Source: Campylobacterales bacterium (lineage in GTDB: Bacteria; Campylobacterota; Campylobacteria; Campylobacterales; Sulfurimonadaceae). Taken from it: a stretch of 5,561 nucleotides of DNA. Both the position numbers and the translations under genes were made by a program. Position 1 is the stretch's first letter. Each line of letters begins with the position of its first letter. The notes under the pieces were generated by a model that was given only the letters and a program-made list of their open reading frames with translations, was not told the origin of the DNA and made no database searches. The DNA is taken from NCBI GenBank assembly GCA_016937915.1, contig JAFGVR010000229.1:1-5561 (forward strand), given 5' to 3'. Of this stretch, positions 1 to 5,561 are shown piece by piece.

Positions 1-1086
1 ATAAAAACACAATCTCTAATAATACAACTACAAAAAAAAGATAAACTTTTCTTTGAAACTCTTAAAGAGATACAACAGTTCGTTCAAAATAACAATTTAG
101 ATTTTGAAATCCTAATAGAGATTTATAAATATCTATCTAGGGAGTATATAGGTTTAACACATAGTGCCATAGCAGATACAAAAACTGGAATTTTAGATGT
201 AATAACATACAGTTGGGATGAGATAAATAAAAACTATATACCGCTTGGTGATGGTGTATCTATACTTGATGTTGTTAAATTTTTACTTATATTTATAATT
301 GGTTTTACAGCTGCATCATTTTATAAAAAAAAGATTATAGTATCTATTAGATTTGTTAAAAATTCCTCCCCTGCTACAAGGACGATGCTAGCAAATTTGG
401 GGTACTATTTTTTAATATTTTTAACATTTATGATGGCTCTAAAATCTGTAGGGATAGATCTATCTTCACTTACTATGCTAGTTGGGGCATTATCTGTTGG
501 TATAGGTTTTGGTCTTCAAAATATAGTATCAAACTTCATCTCTGGGATTATTTTAATCTTTGAACAAAGCATTAAAGTTGGCGATATCATTGAAATCGAG
601 GCTGGAATAAGAGGCAAGGTTACTCAGATAAATATGAGAAGTAGCATCATAACTACTTTTGATAATATAGAATATATAGTTCCAAACTCAACTTTTATCC
701 AAAGTAATGTTATAAATCTAACCCTTACAGATGATATCAGAAGACTTAGCATCCCGTTTGGTGTGGCTTATGGAAGTGATGTTGAAAAAGTATCATCTAT
801 CATCTTAAATGAGCTTGAGAAAAGCGAACTTGTTTACATCAAAAATGATCAAGACAGAATGCCTAAAATAAGAATGAGTGCTATGGGGGCTAGCAGTGTA
901 GATATGACGCTTTTGGTATGGATAGATGCAAACAGCTCTAAAAGAACTATTGACCCATCTGCACCATCAGACTTTTTAACATTTGTATATAAAACTCTAA
1001 ATGCAAATAATATTGAGATCCCATTTCCACAAATGGATCTTCATATAAAAACTGATTTTCGAAATAAAAATATAGATACTATATAA
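1..1086 (+). CDS. MscS-family mechanosensitive ion channel (5' end outside window)
   Basis: Inner-membrane channel of the MscS/MscK superfamily, which opens under membrane tension to release solutes during osmotic downshock. The frame is open from base 1 to the TAA at 1084-1086 (361 residues), so the start lies before the window; the first ATG in frame, at 385, falls inside a membrane helix and is not a credible start. Residues 1-80 are a soluble, mostly helical region. Predicted membrane helices lie at about 88-108 and 130-150. The pore-lining helix at about 154-188 carries the Gly/Ala-rich GALSVGIGFGLQN stretch followed by NFISGIIL, the family hallmark. The beta domain follows (FEQSIKVGDIIEIE near 187-199, then a VPNS motif), and a C-terminal alpha/beta domain begins near RLSIPFGVAYGSD. 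The extra N-terminal helices suggest a larger member than minimal E. coli MscS. The gene is convergent with, and overlaps by 8 bp, the AMIN-domain gene. The family call is firm; the subfamily and gating properties are inference. Confidence 0.94.
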   Translation: MKTQSLIIQLQKKDKLFFETLKEIQQFVQNNNLDFEILIEIYKYLSREYIGLTHSAIADTKTGILDVITYSWDEINKNYIPLGDGVSILDVVKFLLIFIIGFTAASFYKKKIIVSIRFVKNSSPATRTMLANLGYYFLIFLTFMMALKSVGIDLSSLTMLVGALSVGIGFGLQNIVSNFISGIILIFEQSIKVGDIIEIEAGIRGKVTQINMRSSIITTFDNIEYIVPNSTFIQSNVINLTLTDDIRRLSIPFGVAYGSDVEKVSSIILNELEKSELVYIKNDQDRMPKIRMSAMGASSVDMTLLVWIDANSSKRTIDPSAPSDFLTFVYKTLNANNIEIPFPQMDLHIKTDFRNKNIDTI

Positions 1087-1807
1087 GCTTAAAAATAAAT
1101 CCATCTGAGGTTTGTTCATATTTATATCTATAAAAACCATCAAGTTCTATAACAACTCTATAGTACCCTTTGTGGTTACCTATAGTTATATTTTTAAACA
1201 CACTATTTGGATTGTCTTTAGAAAAATGTTGCAAAAATGAATCGTGTATCTTTTTAAAATCAAGTACTATTCTATGAGGTTTTACCAATAAAAAATCTCT
1301 CATAAGCTCATTTTTTGTTTCTATTTTAAGTGTTTTAGTATCTTCACTAAATTTAATATACTGTTTATCTGCCAATAATTTAAAATTATCCTTATTAGAG
1401 TGTTTCTCATTTATAACATTTTTTTTGCTAATGTCAACTTTTTTATCTTCTGCTACTTTTACCTCTTGAACATCATTTTTTATATTAACAATATTAGCAG
1501 ATGAATTCTCATAACTTTGTGATATAAAAATAGGAAGGTGCCAATCTATAGAATTACTAAGTTCAATTGATTGCTCTTCAACTGAACCATCTAAATTTTT
1601 ATATGTAAGCGTCACTTTTTGTATCTCTCTAGCTTGTGAGGGAAGTTTGATAGTAGCTCTTTTTAAAGGTGGAGATATACTATTTAGATTTGAAGAATAT
1701 GGTATATCCTCCATCCCATCTTTAGGGAAAAAAGGGTTTTCCCTAGACTCCAAAAGAGATACTAATAAAGTTGTAGTTATAAAAATCTTACTAGTTAAAT
1801 TTTTCAT
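1079..1807 (-). CDS. AMIN-domain exported protein
   Basis: Probable exported protein of 242 residues. The N-terminus has a basic start (MKNLTSK), a hydrophobic core (IFITTTLLVSLL) and a polar end near residue 21, which looks like a signal peptide. The mature protein begins with RENPFFP, a motif I associate with this Campylobacterota family. A beta-rich N-terminal part runs to about residue 98, then a low-complexity charged linker (about 99-145). The C-terminal domain (about 149-242) includes PHRIVLDF and YYRVVIELDG and resembles AMIN, a domain that targets periplasmic proteins to peptidoglycan or the septum in AmiC-like amidases; no amidase domain is present. Two ATGs are adjacent (1810 and 1807). 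I chose the second because AAGG lies 6 nt from it and only 3 nt from the first. It is the last gene of the recA-eno-ftsB-like unit. The position resembles that of the glycoprotein CgpA in Campylobacter as I recall it, but orthology is inference. The TAG stop at 1079-1081 lies within the channel gene's end. Confidence 0.82.
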   Translation of the reverse strand: MKNLTSKIFITTTLLVSLLESRENPFFPKDGMEDIPYSSNLNSISPPLKRATIKLPSQAREIQKVTLTYKNLDGSVEEQSIELSNSIDWHLPIFISQSYENSSANIVNIKNDVQEVKVAEDKKVDISKKNVINEKHSNKDNFKLLADKQYIKFSEDTKTLKIETKNELMRDFLLVKPHRIVLDFKKIHDSFLQHFSKDNPNSVFKNITIGNHKGYYRVVIELDGFYRYKYEQTSDGFIFKLI

Positions 1808-1811
1808 CATA

Positions 1812-1818
1812 CCCCTTA
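1812..1818 (-). promoter_or_regulatory. Ribosome binding site of AMIN gene, overlapping the upstream stop codon
   Basis: On the minus strand the sequence reads TAAGGGG. Its TAA is the stop codon of the FtsB-like gene, and AAGGGG is the Shine-Dalgarno of the AMIN gene. Sharing these bases suggests translational coupling: ribosomes ending on the first gene sit on the initiation site of the second. The spacing favours the ATG at 1805-1807 over the one at 1808-1810. Confidence 0.6.
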
Positions 1819-2094
1819 GTTTGCAGATATCTCTTTAAGTTCAAAATACTCTTTTTGAAGAGATGCGTTTTCATTTTTTAATCTAATTATCTCATCTTGA
1901 AGATAATTTTCATATTCTTCAATGCCAACTAAAACTTCAAGTGAATTTGTACCATAAAGCAAAACACCTATATATACACCAAGTGCTGAAATTATAAAAA
2001 ACAAAATAAAAAACTTTTGTAAAGAAAGACCCAAGTATCTTTGTGTAACACTCTGATTGTGATCTATCCCTTCAAAGAGTTCGTTATTTTGCAT
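1816..2094 (-). CDS. FtsB/DivIC-like septum formation protein
   Basis: Small bitopic inner-membrane protein (92 residues), probably the FtsB-like component of the divisome. In known systems FtsB pairs with FtsL through a coiled coil and links FtsQ to septal peptidoglycan synthesis. Visible parts are a polar cytoplasmic N-terminus (1-27), one membrane helix (about 28-47), then LLYGTNSLEVL, which matches the post-membrane motif of E. coli FtsB (LWFGKNGI, from memory). A heptad coiled coil follows, with core residues L65, I69, L72, N76, L79, Y83 and L86. The location directly after eno also fits, since ftsB follows eno in gammaproteobacteria. The protein stops about five residues after the coiled coil and lacks the conserved C-terminal segment that contacts FtsQ in E. 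coli. The ATG is 17 nt after the eno stop, and no Shine-Dalgarno is visible (ATTTTTAAATTATAACG precedes it). There is no other in-frame Met. Division role is inferred from architecture and context; an FtsL-type role is the alternative. Confidence 0.75.
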   Translation of the reverse strand: MQNNELFEGIDHNQSVTQRYLGLSLQKFFILFFIISALGVYIGVLLYGTNSLEVLVGIEEYENYLQDEIIRLKNENASLQKEYFELKEISAN

Positions 2095-2111
2095 CGTTAT
2101 AATTTAAAAAT

Positions 2112-3377
2112 TTAGTTAAAAAGTGTAGAACCTAAATACTCACCATACATAACTTCGTTTTCTATCTCTAGAAGTCTGTTATATTTGGCAGTTCTCTCAC
2201 CCCTTGCAGTTGAACCAGTTTTTATCTCACCACAGTTAAGTGCTACAGCGAAGTCAGCGATGAATGCATCTTCACTCTCACCAGAACGGTGACTCATTAC
2301 ACATTTATAACCATTTCTTTGAGCTAAACGAACTGTTAGCATAGTTTCACTTACTGAACCTATTTGGTTTGGTTTGATAAGGATAGAGTTTGCGATACCT
2401 TTTTGGATACCTTCATTTAAAATATTTGCATTTGTTACAAACAAGTCATCACCAACTAGTTGAACTTTAGAAGCTAGTTTGTCAGTTAAGATTTTCCAAC
2501 CATCCCAATCATCTTCACTTAAACCATCTTCTATAGATACGATAGGATATTTTGAACATAAATCAACATAATAATCAACTAATTCTGCAGATGTAACTGT
2601 ACGGTTTTCAGACTCTAGTCTATATCCACCATCACATACTAGTTCACTAGCTGCAACATCTAATGCTATAGCCATCTCTTCTCCAGCTTTATATCCAGCT
2701 TTCTCGATAGCTTCCATAATAACTTGGATAGGCTCTTCATTTGAGCTTAAATCTGGTGCGAAACCACCTTCATCACCAAGTGCAGTATTGTGTTTTTTAG
2801 CTTTTAGGATAGCTTTTAAGTTATGATAAACTTCAGCAGATGCTTGAAGAGCTTTTGCAAAATCATCAAAACCTACAGGCATAATCATATACTCTTGGAA
2901 ATCAACTGAGTTATCAGCATGGCTCCCACCATTGATGATGTTTAACATAGGAGTTGGCATAACCATAGCGTTTGCACCGCCAAGGTAGCGGTAAAGTGGT
3001 ATATTTAAACTTTGTGCAGCCACGCGTGCTACAGCCATAGATACACCTAAAACTGCATTAGCCCCAAGATTAGAGTAGTTTTCAGTTCCATCTACCTCTT
3101 TCATAATAGCATCTACTATAGCTTGATTATAAGGTGATTGACCAATTAGAGCATCTGAGATTGTAGAGTTTACATTCTCAACAGCTTTTAATACACCTTT
3201 ACCCATGTATCTATCGCCACCATCACGAAGCTCTAATGCTTCTCTTTTACCTGTACTTGCCCCAGATGGTACTATAGCACTAGCTGTAGTTCCATCACTT
3301 AAAATAACTGTTGCTTTTACGGTTGGGTTACCGCGAGAATCCATTACTTCAATTGCACTTACGCTATCTATAAACAT
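2112..3377 (-). CDS. eno: Enolase (phosphopyruvate hydratase)
   Basis: Cytosolic glycolytic/gluconeogenic enzyme that interconverts 2-phosphoglycerate and phosphoenolpyruvate plus water using Mg2+. The protein is 421 residues, full length for bacterial enolase (about 420-435). The N-terminal capping domain has DSRGNPT (13-19) and the mobile loop SGASTG (38-43). The barrel carries GGSHADN (150-156), E162, the proton-relay glutamate E203 in GDEGGFAP, Mg2+ ligands D240, E283 and D310, the catalytic lysine K335 in the signature [19 protein letters not shown] (362-370) with R364 and S365, and K386. All expected catalytic residues are present, so the enzyme should be active. The ATG at 3375-3377 has AAAGG six bases upstream (3384-3388). 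It follows recA by 63 bp and precedes the ftsB-like gene by 17 bp on the same strand. A promoter is likely in the recA-eno gap. Enolase is also a degradosome partner or surface protein in some bacteria, but nothing here shows that. Confidence 0.98.
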   Translation of the reverse strand: MFIDSVSAIEVMDSRGNPTVKATVILSDGTTASAIVPSGASTGKREALELRDGGDRYMGKGVLKAVENVNSTISDALIGQSPYNQAIVDAIMKEVDGTENYSNLGANAVLGVSMAVARVAAQSLNIPLYRYLGGANAMVMPTPMLNIINGGSHADNSVDFQEYMIMPVGFDDFAKALQASAEVYHNLKAILKAKKHNTALGDEGGFAPDLSSNEEPIQVIMEAIEKAGYKAGEEMAIALDVAASELVCDGGYRLESENRTVTSAELVDYYVDLCSKYPIVSIEDGLSEDDWDGWKILTDKLASKVQLVGDDLFVTNANILNEGIQKGIANSILIKPNQIGSVSETMLTVRLAQRNGYKCVMSHRSGESEDAFIADFAVALNCGEIKTGSTARGERTAKYNRLLEIENEVMYGEYLGSTLFN

Positions 3378-3406
3378 AAAAAACCTTTTTTTAAATAATT
3401 GTGCCT

Positions 3407-3430
3407 ATTTTATCAAAAAGTTATTAAAAA
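3407..3430 (-). promoter_or_regulatory. eno: Putative eno promoter
   Basis: In the recA-eno gap, the minus strand reads TTTTTAATAACTTTTTGATAAAAT in two parts: two T5 tracts about one helical turn apart, then a -10-like TAAAAT at 3407-3412. Vegetative promoters in Campylobacter and Helicobacter typically have periodic T-rich stretches before the -10 box in place of a clear -35 box, and this fits. A start would fall near 3400, giving a leader of about 20-25 nt before the eno ATG. Assigned by pattern only; AT-rich DNA gives many such matches. Confidence 0.4.
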
Positions 3431-3440
3431 TTTGTTTAGG

Positions 3441-4505
3441 TTATAGATCCTCATCTATTATATCATCCATATCTGCCACTTCTGCAACCTCTGCTGCTTC
3501 CATGATATTTACATCACTCATCCCCATAGCAAGTTTGATTTTTTCCTCTATCTCTTTTGCTAGTTCTGGTTCATCTTTAAACTTTTGTTTAACATTCTCA
3601 CGCCCTTGGCCAAGCTTATCTTCACCATAGCTAAACCATGCTCCAGCTTTGTCTATGATGTCAAGTTTTACACCATAATCAACAAGTTCACCAGCTTTTG
3701 AGATCCCCTCACCAAACATAATATCAAATTCAGCTTGTCTAAAAGGTGGAGCTACTTTATTTTTGATAACTTTTGCTTTTACACGGTTACCTATCTGATT
3801 TTCACCCTGTTTTAGTGATGCTATGCGTCTAACATCTATACGAACAGATGCATAAAATTTAAGAGCATTTCCACCAGTAGTAGTTTCAGGTGAGCCATAA
3901 CCCATCATCCCTATCTTCATACGGATTTGGTTTATGAAGATGATAGTACAGTTCATTTTAGATAAAACACCAGTTAGTTTACGGAGTGCTTTTGACATAA
4001 GTCTAGCTTGAACACCAACTTGTTGATCATTCATCTCACCCTCTAACTCCACTTTTGGTGTAAGTGCAGCTACTGAGTCAACTACTATTAGATCAACTGC
4101 TCCACTTCTAGCAATTGTCTCAACTATATCAAGTGCTTGTTCACCATAGTCTGGTTGTGATACCAAAAGGTTTTCAACATCTACACCTAGATTTTTAGCA
4201 TATATAACATCTAAAGCGTGTTCAGCATCTATAAATGCACAAATTCCACCATTTTTTTGACACTCTGCTGTAACTTGAAGTGCAAGTGTAGTTTTACCAG
4301 AACTCTCAGGACCAAAAACTTCTATGATACGCCCCTCAGGGATACCGCCGATGCCAAGTGCTAAGTCTAGTCCGATTGAGCCAGTACTTATAGATTTTAT
4401 AGGTTCTATCTCTTTATCACCAAGCCTCATTAAAGCACCTTTACCAAATGCTTTATCTATCTGTTTGATTGCCAAGTCTAATGATTTTTGTTTATTTGCA
4501 TCCAT
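3441..4505 (-). CDS. recA: Recombinase RecA
   Basis: ATP-dependent DNA strand-exchange protein for homologous recombination and repair in the cytoplasm. At 354 residues it is full length. An N-terminal oligomerisation helix leads into the ATPase core with Walker [10 protein letters not shown] (65-73), the catalytic glutamate E95 in DAEHALD, Walker [11 protein letters not shown] (139-148), the switch Q193 in [10 protein letters not shown], the L2 DNA-binding loop with the [12 protein letters not shown] region (204-215), and the signature ALKFYASVR (214-222). The C-terminal domain ends in an acidic tail ([10 protein letters not shown]), which in E. coli RecA moderates DNA loading. The ATG at 4503-4505 has GAGGG at 4513-4517 with a 7-nt spacer, a good ribosome binding site. 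No intein or frameshift is seen. I see no E. coli-type LexA box in the 88 bp upstream, in line with the usual absence of LexA in Campylobacterota. It heads the recA-eno-ftsB-like-AMIN unit and lies 88 bp after the true end of the GGDEF reading frame. Confidence 0.98.
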   Translation of the reverse strand: MDANKQKSLDLAIKQIDKAFGKGALMRLGDKEIEPIKSISTGSIGLDLALGIGGIPEGRIIEVFGPESSGKTTLALQVTAECQKNGGICAFIDAEHALDVIYAKNLGVDVENLLVSQPDYGEQALDIVETIARSGAVDLIVVDSVAALTPKVELEGEMNDQQVGVQARLMSKALRKLTGVLSKMNCTIIFINQIRMKIGMMGYGSPETTTGGNALKFYASVRIDVRRIASLKQGENQIGNRVKAKVIKNKVAPPFRQAEFDIMFGEGISKAGELVDYGVKLDIIDKAGAWFSYGEDKLGQGRENVKQKFKDEPELAKEIEEKIKLAMGMSDVNIMEAAEVAEVADMDDIIDEDL

Positions 4506-4539
4506 AATTCAACCCTCTTTATTTTAATATTAACATTCT

Positions 4540-4562
4540 AGTATAAAAAATATTTCAATATA
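4540..4562 (-). promoter_or_regulatory. recA: Putative recA promoter with two overlapping -10 candidates
   Basis: On the minus strand the -10-like TATACT lies at 4540-4545 and TATATT at 4557-4562, each directly after a T6 tract. The pattern of T-tracts followed by a -10 box without a -35 box matches vegetative promoters of Campylobacterota. Initiation from TATACT would start near 4533, about 28 nt before the recA ATG. An imperfect palindrome, AATGTTAATATT (4526-4537), lies at the expected start site and might be an operator or chance. The assignment rests on sequence pattern alone. Confidence 0.42.
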
Positions 4563-4574
4563 AAAAATATTTCA
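4542..4574. repeat. Perfect 16-bp tandem direct repeat upstream of recA
   Basis: TATAAAAAATATTTCA occurs at 4542-4557 and again at 4559-4574, identical over 16 bases with one base between (period 17). It lies in the only sizeable intergenic gap upstream of recA, and each copy supplies one of the -10 candidates. It could come from slippage duplication of a promoter element, or be a pair of regulator sites nearly two helical turns apart. Confidence 0.85.
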
Positions 4575-4593
4575 TTTTGTCATTTTTTTATTT

Positions 4594-4737
4594 TTATTTA
4601 TATAAAACAACCCTATTTCTACCAAGTTTTTTAGCTTCATAAAGTGCATTATCTGCATATTTTATAACTTTTGTGAAATCTTCACTATCATCTGGATATG
4701 ACGAAATCCCTATACTGATAGTTTTCGTTATTTTATC
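4594..4737 (-). pseudogene. Out-of-frame C-terminal end of the GGDEF domain
   Basis: Downstream of the TAA at 4728-4730, the next reading frame encodes the missing end of a GGDEF domain: KTISIGISSYPDD, then YADNALYEAKKLGRNRVV and a stop (TAA at 4594-4596). These match the conserved final strand, helix and GRNRV ending of GGDEF domains, so this is the tail of the upstream gene and not a separate gene. One extra base would rejoin the frames, for instance in the T5 run (4742-4746) or the A4 run (4731-4734). It has no start codon or ribosome binding site of its own. Causes could be a real inactivating deletion, a sequencing or assembly indel, or, less likely, -1 ribosomal slippage. Confidence 0.8.
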
Positions 4738-5561
4738 TTTGAAAAAGAAACTCTAATATTTTCTGCTATCCTCAAAGCATCATTTTTTGATATATTATAT
4801 AAAATCACCATAAACTCTTCACCACCGTACCTTATAGCTACATCTGAACCTTTGATAGATTTTTTCAAAAATTCAGATAATCCAACTATAACTTTATCCC
4901 CTACATCATGACCATAAGTATCATTTACCTTTTTAAAATGATCTATATCTATCATAAAAAGTACATATCTTCTTGTAGTATCTGATGTAATATTTTCCAA
5001 ATATCTTCTATTGAAAAGTCCTGTTAAACTATCTTTTAAACTACTCTGTTCTAATATATTTAAAAGGTATCTACTTTCCAAAACTGGTTCAGCTAATTCA
5101 AAATAGTTTTTAATAATAGGTTCAAACTCTTTTATCTTTTCTATCTCATCTTCTGAGTTTGATCTTATATGAAGTATAAGAGAGTAAGAATCATTAATAT
5201 TAAAAGGGATACATAAATACTCACAACCATCTTGATGACAAGTTTCACATATTTTATAAAACTCTGTAGAAAGTACATTATTTGCAGTTCTAAAAGCACG
5301 ACAATCATTTGCATTACTATTAAAAGTAGTATCTGGAAGTTTTGTTTTTTCTATTGTATTTATAACAATATTTCTAGTTTTATTTTTACTATCTATCTCC
5401 ATTAATAAAAACTTATTTATCTTAAAAGTCTCACTAAGTATGTGAGCTAATCTTTTATATATCAAATCTTTACTATCATCTAATTCTATAGTCTTTTTAA
5501 ATCTAAATATCTCACTAAGTTCGTTTAATCTTGAAGCAACTTTCCCAGCTTCATCAGATAA
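4728..5561 (-). CDS. GGDEF diguanylate cyclase with Cys-rich GAF-like sensor, frameshifted, 5' end outside window
   Basis: Signalling enzyme expected to make cyclic di-GMP from two GTP. The frame is open from the right edge to a TAA at 4728-4730 (277 residues in the window); the TTG at 5463-5465 is internal, because a conserved-looking stretch continues upstream of it. Counting from the edge, residues 1-25 look like the end of a HAMP or linker helix. Residues about 30-160 form a GAF-like sensor with five cysteines (87, 105, 108, 113, 117; CETCH at 105-109). A linker leads to DSLTGLFNRRYLE (about 177-189). The GGDEF domain then has DIDHFKKVNDTYGH (205-218) with metal-binding D205 and the active-site motif RYGGEEF (244-250). 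The inhibitory I-site is KGSD (237-240) instead of RxxD. The protein ends after NIRVSFSKIK, before the last conserved strand and helix, which continue in another frame down to 4594. As written, the product probably folds poorly. It lies upstream of recA on the same strand with no visible terminator between. Confidence 0.85.
   Translation of the reverse strand, partial: LSDEAGKVASRLNELSEIFRFKKTIELDDSKDLIYKRLAHILSETFKINKFLLMEIDSKNKTRNIVINTIEKTKLPDTTFNSNANDCRAFRTANNVLSTEFYKICETCHQDGCEYLCIPFNINDSYSLILHIRSNSEDEIEKIKEFEPIIKNYFELAEPVLESRYLLNILEQSSLKDSLTGLFNRRYLENITSDTTRRYVLFMIDIDHFKKVNDTYGHDVGDKVIVGLSEFLKKSIKGSDVAIRYGGEEFMVILYNISKNDALRIAENIRVSFSKIK

Noticed and set aside
385..387. ATG as the start of the channel gene
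   Set aside because: The frame is open and protein-like back to base 1, including another membrane helix, and this Met lies at the edge of a transmembrane segment.
1071..1132. 8-bp inverted repeat TATAGATA/TATCTATA as a terminator for the convergent genes
   Set aside because: The loop is 46 nt, the stem is almost all A/T, and no T-run follows; chance is more likely in such AT-rich DNA.
1079..1807. Bacterial N-glycosylation sequon (D/E-X-N-X-S/T) in the AMIN protein, as in Campylobacter CgpA
   Set aside because: I checked every Asn in the protein and none has the required acidic residue two positions before it together with S/T two after.
1647..1838. 63-codon open frame on the + strand opposite the start of the AMIN gene
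   Set aside because: It is antisense to a gene with a signal peptide and good ribosome binding site, has no domain features, and looks like a frame shadow.
3205..3630. 141-codon open frame on the + strand across the recA/eno junction
   Set aside because: Serine-rich antisense shadow of two fully conserved genes, with no ribosome binding site or recognisable domain.
4324..4527. 67-codon open frame on the + strand opposite the recA start
   Set aside because: Antisense to the conserved RecA N-terminus; composition is dictated by the recA codons.
4506..4593. LexA/SOS box controlling recA
   Set aside because: No CTG-N10-CAG or GAAC-N4-GTTC type palindrome is present upstream of recA.
5463..5465. 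TTG as the start of the GGDEF gene
   Set aside because: The frame stays open to the right edge and encodes a plausible linker helix (KVASRLNELSEIF); no ribosome binding site precedes the TTG.

Overview
The window is AT-rich chromosomal DNA from a member of the Campylobacterota (formerly Epsilonproteobacteria), most likely a Sulfurimonas-like free-living relative of Campylobacter and Helicobacter. The evidence is the gene order recA - eno - small FtsB-like membrane protein - AMIN-domain secreted protein. I recall this order from Campylobacter and Helicobacter genomes but cannot verify it here. The A/T-biased codon use and promoters built from T-tracts plus a -10 box fit the same group. The exact genus is inference.

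Layout: positions 1-1086 (+) hold the 3' part of an MscS-family mechanosensitive channel gene that starts before the window. Everything else is on the minus strand. Read in the direction of transcription, from right to left, it is: a membrane-signalling-type GGDEF (diguanylate cyclase) gene whose 5' end lies beyond the right edge and whose frame breaks about 45 codons before the natural end of the domain (4594-5561); recA (3441-4505); eno (2112-3377); an FtsB/DivIC-like division protein (1816-2094); and an AMIN-domain exported protein (1079-1807). The last gene meets the channel gene tail to tail, and their ends overlap by 8 bp.

recA, eno, the ftsB-like gene and the AMIN gene look like one transcription unit, with gaps of 63, 17 and 8 bp. 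A recA promoter is suggested in a 16-bp tandem repeat upstream of recA, and a second promoter is likely between recA and eno. The two downstream genes make a plausible cell-envelope or division pair: an inner-membrane coiled-coil protein and a periplasmic, potentially peptidoglycan-targeted protein. RecA and enolase are housekeeping genes for recombinational repair and glycolysis/gluconeogenesis. There is no gene-free stretch above 300 bases. I see no RNA gene, insertion sequence or CRISPR array.

I found no convincing undescribed system. The most notable points are the frameshift in the GGDEF gene, a five-cysteine cluster (including CxxCH) in its sensor domain, the perfect tandem repeat at the recA promoter, and the short FtsB-like protein that ends right after its coiled coil.
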